From: Diaporthe sp. PMI_573
Taxonomy: Eukaryota; Ascomycota; Sordariomycetes; Diaporthales; Diaporthaceae
DNA: 64,000 nt
Direction of reading: 5' to 3'
NCBI GenBank assembly: GCA_021399435.1
Contig: JAJTUP010000017.1
Location: 620,001 to 684,000 of the forward strand
Part shown: positions 21,701-32,312 of the stretch, piece by piece
How the letters are laid out: each line of letters begins with the position of its first letter
Position numbering within the stretch: the stretch's first letter is position 1
Notes under the pieces: model-generated
What the model saw: only the letters and a program-made list of their open reading frames with translations
Database searches by the model: none
What the model was told of the DNA's origin: nothing
Position numbers and translations under genes: made by a program

Positions 21701-22925
21701 GATCCAAGAGTACGGTGAGGACACTGTCATGTTCTACATGAAGAGTATCCAGGATAATGCTGAGTCGTGTGTGCGGAGGCTGCTGAAGGACGTCAGCAAG
21801 AAGTTCGAGGGCAAGGACCTCTCTTCTGTAGACTACATGGACGATGGCAGCCCGATCAAGTTGAAGGTTACCATCGATCCTGAGAAGGGCGAGGCAGTGT
21901 TTGACTTCGAGGGTACTGGCCCAGAGGTATACGGGAATGTCAACGCCCCGGAAGCTGTGAGCTACAGGTAAGCCTAACCCCCTCTCCTCAATATCTCAAC
22001 TCCGCCCAAGCTAACATCCCAACCCAGTGCTATAATCTACTGTATCCGCTGCCTCATCTCCGAAGACATCCCCCTGAACCAAGGCTGCCTCAAACCAATC
22101 CACGTCAAGATCCCGCCCAAATCCCTCCTCTCCCCCTCAGACCACGCCGCCGTGGTGGGCGGCAACGTCCTGACCAGCCAGCGCGTGACAGACGTCATCT
22201 TCAAGGCGTTCCAGGCGTGCGCCGCCTCGCAGGGCGACTGCAACAACCTCACCTTTGGCTTCGGCGGCAACGAGTCCGGCCGCGACGCCGTCCGCGGCTT
22301 TGGGTATTATGAGACCATCGCGGGCGGGTCGGGTGCGGGACCACACTGGGACGGCACCAGCGGCGTGCACACGCACATGACTAACACGCGGATAACAGAT
22401 AGCGAGGTGTTTGAGCGCCGGTACCCGGTCCTGCTGCGCGAGTTCAGCATCCGGGAGGGGTCTGGCGGTAAGGGCCAGCACCGCGGCGGTGATGGTGTGG
22501 TGAGGGATATTGAGTTCCGTATCCCCGTGCAGGTGTCTATCCTCTCTGAGCGGAGGGTGTATCACCCCTACGGTCTGGCGGGCGGTGAGGACGCCGCATG
22601 CGGGCTGAATGTTTGGGTGCGCAAGGTGGAGAAGGCTAGCTGGGAAAAGCAGCTGCGGCGGCTCAAGGCCGGGAATGGCAATGGGGTTGGTGGTAATGAG
22701 GTGGACAAGGAGGAGGATATCGAGTATGAGGAGAGGCATATCAACCTTGGGGCGAAGAACAGTGCACCTATGAAGGCTGGGGACAGGATCATTATCAATA
22801 CACCTGGTGGTGGTGGTTGGGGCAAGGTGGGCGAAGCGAAGAGGCATCTGGAGGTGGAGGATCACACGTCGGGGTGGAGGAAGGGGAGTCATGCTGCGAG
22901 GGAGGATGCTGCTTTGCAGGTTTAA
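18750..22925 (+). CDS. 5-oxoprolinase (ATP-hydrolysing)
   Basis: Two exons, 18750-21967 and 22028-22925, with a 60-nt intron (TACAG|GTAAGC, branch GCTAAC, acceptor CCCAG). The product is 1371 aa from ATG 18750. Domains in order: hydantoinase/oxoprolinase N-terminal domain ([14 protein letters not shown], nucleotide-binding), hydantoinase A ([39 protein letters not shown]) and hydantoinase B (from about residue 780; [44 protein letters not shown]). The fused A-B layout is that of eukaryotic 5-oxoprolinase, which converts 5-oxo-L-proline plus ATP to L-glutamate in the cytosolic gamma-glutamyl cycle. At 1371 aa it is slightly longer than the yeast enzyme (about 1290) because of insertions near the C-terminus ([11 protein letters not shown]). 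GC-rich codon use sets it apart from the accessory genes around it; probably a stable core gene. Confidence 0.95.
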
Positions 22926-23272
22926 AAAGAACAAATGGGGAATGACCGGTGAGTAGCCAGTTGTGTGCTCAATTATGATTAAATCGACCTCCGCTTGGAG
23001 GGTTGTTCGGCGCATTACCTCAGAAGGCTGACCAGCCCCCGACGTAGGTGGCACGCAGCAGTCTATGGGGAGAGTGCACCAAGATGGAATGGTATGGGGG
23101 GTGTTGCATTGCGCTATTCTCTGCGAATCCGGTCCTTTTCGCTTTCCATCAAATGCTGACCAGAAAAGTACAGGCAATGATGCAGTGGTCTATGACTAGG
23201 GGTTTCGAGGTGGAATCAGGAAGTGGTTTGCCGGGGGGAAGGGGGCCTTCTGACGGCAGCTGGTCCTCCAAA
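22926..23272. other. Short convergent intergenic region
   Basis: Lies between the 3' ends of the oxoprolinase gene (plus) and the first small membrane-protein gene (minus). Nothing else seen. Confidence 0.4.
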
Positions 23273-23944
23273 TCACACGTCCAGGTCGCTGGCTTGGCTC
23301 CCAGGAGGTTCGCCAGTCTTACTTGTTGAGACATGGTAGTAAAGACCTGCAAAGAAACTGGCGACTGTGGCGACAGCGCCGGAGAGTGCAATCCCCCACG
23401 GCAGCTGTCCTGTCATGACCCCGAGGACAAGACCTGGCACCACAACCAGGAACAGAACTCCGACAATGAGCAGCGCCAGCCACATCCATGTCCGTTTCGG
23501 GCGGGAAATGGGCACCTCAACAGAGAACTGCTCTCTTCCGTCGGCCGGCTGGCTGGCGACACCTTCCGAGCCATCGGCCTCCGAGGTTGGAGAGTGGGTG
23601 AGATGCCCTTGTCTGCTGTCACACTCTGGGCTGGTGTCTGTGGCCTGATGGTTGTTGTCAGGCCTGGATACGGGACCGGCCGGCTGGGTATTATATTAAT
23701 GGCTGCTGGCCCCAATGTGTACATTATGTATTGGAGTACATACCTCCTCTGGAGTCGCAGCCCTGGAAGTGGCCTGGGCAATATACCCCGACACAGCGTC
23801 ATACCCGTCCTGAATCATGCTCTGTGCCGTCTCTAGGAGTTTTTTCGGATGCAGTTGATTGTTGTTCAGGATGTTCGCGCCACCGAATTGGAAAACAGAG
23901 AAGACGGTACTCGAAATGCCTGGGGGATGGGCTGTGGTGGGCAT
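23273..23944 (-). CDS. Two-TM small-protein family, copy 1
   Basis: Two exons: 23944-23744 (67 codons) and 23683-23273, with a 60-nt phase-0 intron (GTATGT...ACCCAG). The product is 203 aa. Exon 1 gives a soluble N-terminus ending ...AATPEE; exon 2 gives a Ser/Glu-rich linker (HSPTSEADGSEG), then PKRTWMWLALLIVG (first helix), MTGQLPWG, and GAVATVASFFAGLYYH (second helix). Unlike the other three copies it does not stop at YYHHNK but adds a tail (STSKTGEPPGSQASDLDV). The start at 23944 is chosen because the context CCAGCAAGATG matches CCAGCAATATG at the other three copies. I recognise no family; topology suggests a small integral membrane protein with a long cytosolic or luminal N-terminus. Confidence 0.68.
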
Positions 23945-26900
23945 CTTGCTGGTCAAGGCTGACCGCCCTGTGGAAGTTCCGGCAAGTTTGACAATCGACA
24001 GAATAAAAGGGAGTCCAAGAAATAGATGACCGCATGCAGGAGGAGCGTCTCTCTATGTTGACCCTCTTAACATCCACGGTCGATGTGGAGTAGGGGAGGG
24101 TGCGGCGCGGGTTTATATACCTGCCCATAGACTTGCAACAGCCCATTGCCTCCGAGTGGCCCATGTGGCTTGGCTGCCAGTCATTTTACACCCACCCCAA
24201 GTCTGCACTTTTCTCGCCCAAATTGAGGCTCGCGGGCGCCAGCGCAGATCAAATTGAGGTGCGGTGAGAGCGAGGTGGAAGCTGGGAGTCGTCGCTTCAG
24301 GCCGGCAGACCCACATAAACGCACGTCACCTGAGATGAGACCCTGGTTCCCTGAAGCTCCCCACAAAATTTATGAACCACGGAGGGTGGCTGATAATTCT
24401 GACTGGGCCCACTACTCGGTACATGCCTTAGCTGCTTTGACATTTACTTGGCGAAACTTGCATCGCGCGGATACTTTACATTCAACACCGTCTTTCAAAT
24501 ATCGCCACTCACTCAGCCCAAGCTAGAACAACAGCCAGGGCGATCGCGCTCTCTCGCTTCGTGCGGGTTCACGGTTGCTAACAAGTCACGTCTACCCTGT
24601 TGGCATTGTAGGCCCAGGGCGAACTGCGGGAGGGAGGACAAAGTGCCTGCCATTTTCCCACGGTAGACTGACATCTCTTCTGTGGCTGTTGAGGTCCTTG
24701 CGACTTGTCAACTTCCAGAACAGACCCTAGCGGCTCCTCCCGCATTGTCGGAACCCTGCTAGCGGCACCCGGGCAAAGAACCGGCCTGATGGCTGTCCGG
24801 CCCCGCCTCGTGGGGTTGTCCTTGGGTGGGACGAGGAATCTCAAAATGCTCTGGCTGAGATGATCTTTTGAGGTGACCCTTTCGTAATATCGGCCCCATT
24901 TCCCCAGCGTTACCTCAAAGGCGGCGTTTTCACTATAAGAGGCTCGAAACTCAATATGCACAAAACTTATCGGCTGGCAATTGAATTGAGAAAGGCCCGG
25001 CTGGTGCGAAGGAACGATGATGAAAGACAGTCCGCGTGCCCGAGTTCCCAGAGGACTAACATGTTCTCGCTGTATTCCAAGGTGAAGAAGCTGCGTTAGA
25101 GATAGTTCTTCGCGACGCGAGAATCCTTACAATGGACTGCGGCATATGCGCGGAACATTGCCTGCATTCCTTCAGAATGACTTCATTCCTGGTTTCTGGT
25201 TGGTTCAGAAAGGTGCCGACTCTCCGGTGATCTCTGTTCTGGAGATCCAAGCATCCACGGGGCAGGATATCGTTCGGTGTGGTTCCCCATTATGGCATAG
25301 CGCCAATACCAATTTCTGGGGTTGGCCCCTGGAATTAGCTTCGAAGAAGATCTGGTGGCAGGCCCCGGTGAGACTTGTGTGGGGGCCAGTGGTGTGGGGG
25401 AAGGCTTGCCGTCAACGCGTCCAGGCGTCCAGCGGTCCCAAGCAGCTCACGGGCCAGCTAGTTGGCGTGTGGCTGTGCCGCACCCGTTTCGTCCAGATTT
25501 CGTCCAGACCTCGGCCGGCCACAACAAGCCCTTCAAGCCCGTCCAAACGTACAGAATGCCTAACGAGACCCACAAATCCTTTGGTGTTATCGGAGCCAAA
25601 GTGTAACAAGGGTTTCGAGGAGCGTACCGACAGGTTGGATGAGGCTCCTTCGAGGTCGAGCAGTCAGTTGACACCAGATTCGTCCTATGACCCTTTCGGA
25701 GCTTTGGCGCTACGGATCCGAAGAGGATTGCTCCGAAGTGACGGTGCTAAGTGCCATCCCAGACAGCTCTCATCCCCAGCTCCTTATGACCTCTCAAACC
25801 AGGGGCCGACGGAGGAGAGCTCGGGACAGACCGTGATTGCGTGTATTTACTATGCTGCGACCCGTGTAGGTGGTCCCATGTACAATTGCATCCTCGTCTG
25901 CGAGCCTGAGGCCGCTCGACGCTTGCCTACCTAAGGGGCAATTTGCTGGTGAAAGAGCACGAGATGCCGGCTTGGCAGCTTGGGCCTGGGCCAGCTGTTT
26001 ACCGGATGATCGCTCTTGGAGGGTCGCGAATCGTGGCGGCCGGGTTATGGAAACCATGCAACCGCTATGACCTGCGCTGGCATGGCAACCTGCCCCTGCC
26101 TCTGCCTCTTTTTTTTCTTCCCCCTGGATTGTTGAGCGCTGTCAAGGTTACGACGCGGATGGTGCTTATCGGGGTCCCGCCCCACCGCACACGATACCGC
26201 GCAGGAGTGGGCCATAGACCACTCCCCGACGTCCAAGAGCCCTGTCACCTGATTGTGCACATGAGATGTCGATGGGTGAAACGATAAGTCCGAGAAGCAC
26301 ATCTCAGTGTGCAGTTCCTCGGATCAGTCCGACTAACCTTCACTTGCTTGATCATACCAACCTCTGTCGGTAGTCGTTTCTATTCTGACAGACCCGTGTG
26401 CGCATTTCATTCGTTTGGACAGTGCGGCAAAATCCATCCTAGGGTGATCTCCCACAGTGCGGCGGGTCGGCATTTTCCTCCAAACCAAAATGTAGCCTCT
26501 GCCCACATAAACATGAGCAGACTGCAACGACTGTGGATTGTATCAGTAACTACATCGACTAATTTATTTGAGCAAAGCAAATTATCCGAGAATAAACCAC
26601 CAAGCTTGAAGTCCATGTGGAATATTTAGGTGATGACCGCGGCGCGGCACTCGGCCACGCCGGACCATGGGTGGCATGTGAGGCGCAGGCCATCAAGGAA
26701 AGCGGGCCAGCTGGCACCCAGCTGGTCGGTGAGAAGCCAGCTAACTCAGAGCCACGGCCAGTCTCGAGGGCCAACTTCGAGACTTACCAACTGCAAACAG
26801 TAAATTCATCTACACCCCACACTACCACACCGCCGCATTACATCGTCCCACTGTCAAGTTTCGATCCAGATTGGAGAAATCCCTGGCACTACATGATGTA

Positions 26901-28063
26901 CACCATGTCCCGAAAGTCGACAAGGTTCTAACATGCGTCATCATGGGAAGCTGGGAGTATTGTGCGTCAATCATCCTGTGCTGGTGCCGAAGGGTTTGTT
27001 TTTTATTTTGCAAGCCGCCAGACCAACTGCTCAACTGTCCTAGGATGGTGTCCACCGTTTTACTTTTTGCTTCGCAGGCCACAGGTAGCCTCTGCCGCAG
27101 AGAGATATGGAGAAACTTGTGAGCAAGTCGGGGCTGGAAACGTGCCTGCGCACTATCTGCGAAGCGAAAAGCAGGCCCGTGGGTCAAGGGTACAGAGTAA
27201 CCCATAAACGGTTTCCCAAATGAGTCCTTGGCCTGCTGCCTTTTTCTTTTTCTTGCTGCCTTCCAAAGTCTCTCAAAGAGAAAAACACAGAAAGACTTAC
27301 GTGACTATGACAATTAGGGTCACAGGGTCCCATAAGGACTTGCAAGGCGCCCTGATAATTCTCAAGGTGTTAAGGTCCCATCTTGAGAGAAAGTTCGCTG
27401 CAAAAGGAAAGTTGCTGGAAAAGGAGACGACGAATTTTCGGGTAGGTGACATCACCTGTGGTTATCTGGCCTGTAAGCCTCTCGACTTGTGGTAATCTAG
27501 ACAATAACTTCTAAATTGGTAAGCAGTTTATGACCTTGCCGTCTGCTTTACTACAATGGGTCCCTTATGTCTCGCAAGTGGGCACTGTTCACACATTAGA
27601 TGCCTCCGGCCCATGGAAGCGTTGCTCCGGAATCGACCGGCCTCTAGGTGGCTGTTCGTGGGGATGATAAGCTTGGCCATGGGCGAGTTGCCCAGGCATT
27701 TTCAGAGAGCAGCGTAGGGGTCTGCAAAAAGTGGGAAAATAGTACTTACGGAGTACTCTGGGGCGACTCCGGGGGACCGACAGGTCGGCTCCTGCCAGTG
27801 GCCACAGCCTGGTGCTTTGTCTCGGGCGACAGCTCAGGCACTGGGTGCATGGAGCCAAAGCACCTGCTGTTACAATATGCATCTACTGTGGCTTGTGTGG
27901 GTAGATTCCATGCAGCAAGCGTTCTACCTCACGGGCATAACGACCATTTCCTCAAAACCTACAGTTAAAACATAGTTACATTTATCATTCTGGGGTATTA
28001 TTTATACACCGTCTGCACATATTGTAGGTTTAATACCTTTGCATTTCACAAGGCTGGCCCATC
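23945..28063. other. 4.1-kb gene-poor region
   Basis: Apart from the putative TATA box of copy 1 I find no supported gene. The longest open frame (25146-25934, plus, 262 codons) begins with ATG but its translation is unusually rich in Trp, Arg and Ser-Pro and shows no domain, splice structure or signal peptide. No transposase or reverse-transcriptase motif is seen. Confidence 0.45.
24111..24120 (-). promoter_or_regulatory. Putative TATA box of copy 1
   Basis: GTATATAAAC on the minus strand, about 167-176 bp upstream of the ATG at 23944. It is farther away than in the other copies and lacks their ATTCCCAG element just downstream. Confidence 0.35.
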
Positions 28064-28699
28064 TCACTTATTGTGGTGATAGTAAAGACCTCCAAAGAAA
28101 ACAACAGCTGGAGCAACAGCTCCCGAAATAGCAAGGCCCAGCGCTATCTTCCTAGTCACAAGCCCTAGGACAACACCCGGCAACGCAATCAGGAACAGAA
28201 TCAAGACAATGAGCACCATTACCCACATCCATGTACACGTAGCTCGAGAAAGGGGTGCCTCAGTAAAGCTTTGATCTGTTACGGCAGCTAGCTGGCTACC
28301 CTCTTCCAGGTCATCGGCCTCTGAGGTAAAAGGGTTGTTATGGTTGCGGATAGCAGTCCCCAATGTGCTCTCGAGCCCCTGGTTAGTGTCCGTGGCTTGA
28401 TTGTTGACGGCAGGCTGTGATTCGAGATCAAATGACTGGGGAGGGAATTAGGGATTGCACGCCCTGATATGTTGGGTACTACATACGTCGTCTGGGGTCG
28501 AGGTCCCCGGGCTGGGAGCGCGGTAGATAATGCGGCGGATGGCGTTCTGGACGACAGCATACGCGCTCAGCAAGATATTCTTCATCTTATTGAGGACGTC
28601 TTGACACATTCGAACACTGTTGAAGAAGTTCGTGTCACCAGGTTGAGCAATGGAGTGCCAGATACGCCGAAGGCCCTGGGCAGAGGTTTCGTTGGACAT
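28064..28699 (-). CDS. Two-TM small-protein family, copy 2
   Basis: Exons 28699-28487 (71 codons) and 28435-28064 (123 codons plus stop), with a 51-nt phase-0 intron (GTATGT...CCCCAG). The product is 194 aa. Exon 1 ends ...GTSTPDD, and exon 2 opens SFDLESQPAVNNQATDTN, nearly the same as copy 4. Helix 1 follows CTWMWVMVLIVL; helix 2 is in GLAISGAVAPAVVFFGG, and the protein ends YYHHNK. The ATG at 28699 has the conserved context CCAGCAATATG. A TATA-like element and an ATTCCCAG block lie 78-101 bp upstream. Function unknown; conserved splice position and open frames argue that it is a real gene rather than a chance frame. Confidence 0.72.
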
Positions 28700-28776
28700 A
28701 TTGCTGGTCACGCGAGACGTCTGCTAGTGGTAGGAGGTCGGAGTAAAAATAACGAAATGGGGCCAAGTCCAGACAG

Positions 28777-28800
28777 CTGGGAATGGGTCTCCTTTTATGT
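28777..28800 (-). promoter_or_regulatory. Shared promoter block of copy 2 (TATA plus ATTCCCAG)
   Basis: On the minus strand ACATAAAAGG (28800-28791) is followed a few bases later by CATTCCCAG (28785-28777). The same pair, with the same spacing, precedes copies 3 and 4. The second element probably marks the transcription start (inference). Confidence 0.5.
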
Positions 28801-28801
28801 C

Positions 28802-31672
28802 CATGTTGTGATTCCGCAATCGATGGGAGTTCTTGAGAGGTACAGGAAACATTGATCCATGTCTACAATACTTGTACACCTGGGCAGACTCAGGCAGGAG
28901 GACCATGTCAGCTTCAAACAGTACCTAGGTACCCCTTGCAGGTCGCAGTAAACCGCGACTGGCAGATGTACAGCAACATACACAATTCAGACCATGGGAT
29001 GATACAAGTGGTATCCGGTACTCGAGTATACGTCTGTGGGAGAAGCAGTGGTGTTTCCCCCGGTGTAAGAAACTGCGTCACGCCTTCCGATATCTCCTAC
29101 GAACGGCGCAGACATGCAAGATAACCGGGCTGCGTCTGGCAGCCACCGGAACCTTATTTACGCGCCAAGAAGTACCCTAGGGTACGTATATCATTCCGCG
29201 TGCCGCAGCCGGACTGCAGGGGAAATCGGTAAGCATACCTTGTGGAAAGCCCCTTCGTCTTCCAGGAAGCTAGCCGTTTTCCCTATGTTTGAATGCACGC
29301 CGAAGGCGGTTCGTGGTGCCAACCCGCTTTCGGCACGCTCACTTTGTCTCACCACCCCTTCGCCCACTCCTACACCTTCCCTCCCAGAACACATCCAGAC
29401 CAAGATGCATCTTTTCTAGTAGATCAGGAGGTCTCCCCAGACCACAACGACTTCAGATCAAAGAAGAAATCCTCCTACTCCTTCACCCCCTGTACTAATC
29501 TCACCATCTATCTTAGTCAGTGGCAGTAACAGACCCTAAGGGCTCCAATATATCAGCTATCAAGTTTGAAGAGCCCGCCATGGCCGGAGTTCCAATCAAA
29601 GACTATTCTAGACGCATAGAAAAGTCGAGTATTAGATTCGGATGGGTTTGTGGACTCGGGGACCACATTTTCTCGATGGGATCTGACCTTTGAAAATTCA
29701 ATGATTGGGTAGGTAGAAAGGAGATCGTCCTCTCTGAGCTGAGGCCATCTTCCAATTGTAGCACAGTGTAATCTACCAGCTGAGGTCTCTTGTCAGACCT
29801 GCAGGCTGCACCCTGGTATCCATCCCCGCATTTCGGAACTCAATCGGGCCAGCCCGTCAGCCTGCCAGATAACCTTATCCGCGCACTGTCCGTTGTCGGT
29901 ACCTAATCTGATCGGGAGTCTACCCTTGTCGACCACTGTCTAAACGCCCGTTGTCGGTTCCTTATCCGTATCGCCCAGGCTTATTGGCTGTTTGTTCCGA
30001 CGACCGTTGTCGGTTCGGCCTGCCATCCGTGTCTGCCTGTGTGGGTCACAGACGCGTGCTCACCCCGTCTCCGCTCTAAGATCCTGGGCGCGACGTAAGT
30101 CACTGACCTCTCGTGGTGATTTCAAGCTATCATGTAGCCTCTGGTTAAACTTGGTTCCTGTTGTGAAGTACCTAGGTACCTACCTACGTCAGCATCAGCG
30201 GGCTGCAGCGATTCTGTGTTGCAATTCTGTCCGCATTTTAAATTATTCTGAAAAACAAAAGAGATCAAGCGAGAAAAGAAATTCACGCCACAAGTCTAGT
30301 TAATTGTGGATCGCGGATACTGATAGAGGGCGAGCAGCAGGCGGAAATGTGGTTGTGGTGATGCCCTCTATTTTGCCATCATGTTCAAGCAGCTGTGTCT
30401 AGCCCAAGAAAGAAGATAAAAAGTACACATAAAACCTTAAATGGTAGAATATTACCCCAGCCGGTGACATTTGACCAGAATCCAGCCTCGTTTAGTACGA
30501 AACGGTTGGAGGACAATCTGACTGGTAAGGGATTGAAGAAATGTCCAGACGCACACTTTATGCAAAATCCAAAAAAATGCTTCGTCAACACACCGATCGA
30601 GAGTTGTGGGAAGATTTGTCGGCCTATATGATGCTGATTCTTGCGATACAGTACAAACTATTTGCCGACGAAACTCGCAAAATCGCTGGTAAGATCAGGG
30701 CAAGTAAACCCGTGTTAGGAGCCTCATACCCCAAATTCCATCAACCCCCAAGGACCGGAAATAAAGGGCAAAAAAGGTCTACGATTTGCCATTCAGACCC
30801 CCCTTTTAACTATCCGTCTACTAAGTGGAACCTCCAGACTCTCAGAGATTCAAAAGTCCAGCTCCTGGTAACCGAGAAAGTACCGCGCAATGAGACAGTG
30901 TTCAGGAGAACTCAAGGTATGTCATTGAATGACTGAGTATCTCAGAAAATCGTGTGCCGATTGATTTTGGACTATACTAAGTGAGGTGCTAGAAGAAATC
31001 GTTTGTACAAGGCGTGGCACTTGACTGTATCGCGGACGAATCATCAACTACATGCTGCTATGCACATGTACAGCCTCAAACGTCCAGAGGACCGGCATGC
31101 CTACTTGGAGGGAGCTCCTTCGGCTTGGCCCACACCATATGTTGTCAAGAGCGAATTTGTCCTCACTAGGGATGCTTTGCAGCTTTAGGGGCCAAATGGA
31201 AATGCTTAAGCGACAAGCTTGTCAAACCATTGGTGTGCTCAGCGATGTTGCGCCATGATGATTTAATACAGGAGGTACATTATTCTGATCTCTTCGTCAC
31301 AGACCAACTTGGGACAGTGTTTACAGGCTGAGGGACCAAACATGCATGTTGATTGGATATACTCGCGCGATAAGTGTAAAGCCAATTAGGAGGGTGCCGA
31401 TGTTGATCTTAGACCTTTCCTGGAGCCCACACTAGGATGGGTTGGAACATGGGGTTATATTATTCAGATTCCTGTACATAAAGATGCTTATCACTTCCAA
31501 ACAGATGCTGTTAAGGAAAAGTTTGGAAATTCCAGGCTGTCATTGGGAAGAAAGACCATAGGAGGGGAAGTGGTGAGGGGGGGGGGGGTGAGAGACCCAT
31601 CAAAGACTAATAGTTTTTCTAACCACACAGATCAAATCGTGACTTCAACCCCCACCAGTCCTACACACTGTC
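28802..31672. other. 2.9-kb gene-poor region
   Basis: No supported gene. It holds three spaced copies of CGTTGTCGGT (29891, 29949, 30005) and a poly-G run near 31579. A 131-codon frame at 30541-30936 (plus) has no recognisable domain. Confidence 0.45.
29891..30014. repeat. Three spaced copies of CGTTGTCGGT
   Basis: Exact 10-mers start at 29891, 29949 and 30005, spaced 58 and 56 bp, with partly similar bases around them (TTATCCG, TACC/TTCC). This may be a decayed tandem repeat of about 57 bp; similarity between units is low. Confidence 0.4.
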
Positions 31673-32312
31673 TCATTTATTATGATAATAATAAAGACCG
31701 GCTAGGAAACTAATGATTGGAGCAATAGCGCCGGAGAGCTCGACACCCCATGACATCTGCCTTGTCATAAACCCGACAATAATACCTGGCACCACAATTA
31801 GGGACAGCACTCCGACAATGAGCGCCACTATCCACATCCACGTTCGCTTGGAGCGTATGTAGGGTGTCTTGTGAGAGCTATCCCCTCTGCTTATGGCTGG
31901 TCGGCCAGCTTCTTCTGCTGAGTAGCCAGCTTCCGAGGTGGAAGGGCCATTGTGGTTGCGGAGGTGTATGAGTGTGCCCTCAGGCTGCCGGTCGGTGTTT
32001 GTGACTTGCTGGTTATTGCCGAGAACGACTGACTGGGGAACAGATTAGTAACCGCGAGTCTCGATGTTCCTAGATGCAAGTGTGCTGGGCAGGACATACC
32101 TGTGGAGTCACAGTGCCCTGGCCGGGGGCGGGATGGGTGATGTGGCGGACGACGTTCTGGACACCAATATACCCGTCGAGAAATATGCTTCTCATGTCAC
32201 TGACAAGAACCTCTGGGCCTAATCGGCTAATATGGAAGAAGTTAATGCCGCGGGACTGGAACCAAGAGAGCAAAGTTTGGCAAAGGCCTAGGGCATGGCG
32301 TTCGGTGGGCAT
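31673..32312 (-). CDS. Two-TM small-protein family, copy 3
   Basis: Exons 32312-32100 (71 codons) and 32032-31673 (119 codons plus TGA), with a 67-nt phase-0 intron (GTATGT, branch TACTAAT, CCCCAG). The product is 190 aa. I translated exon 2 by hand; it has no internal start codon early on, so simple ORF calling would miss it. It reads SVVLGNNQQVTNTDRQPEG, GPSTSEAGYSAEEAG, then SKRTWMWIVALIVGVLSLIV (helix 1), MTRQMSWGVELSG, GAIAPIISFLAGLYYYHNK (helix 2 and end). The exon-1 product ends ...GTVTPQ at the same position as TPDD and TPAE in the sister genes. Start context CCAGCAATATG. The most diverged copy in exon 1 yet fully open. Confidence 0.7.

Noticed and set aside
25146..25934. 262-codon ATG frame on the plus strand in the gene-poor region
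   Set aside because: Composition is odd (many Trp, Arg, Ser-Pro), there is no domain, and it stands alone; probably a chance frame.
30541..30936. 131-codon plus-strand frame, considered as a transposase remnant
   Set aside because: No DDE, reverse transcriptase or helix-turn-helix motif, and no terminal inverted repeats seen around it.
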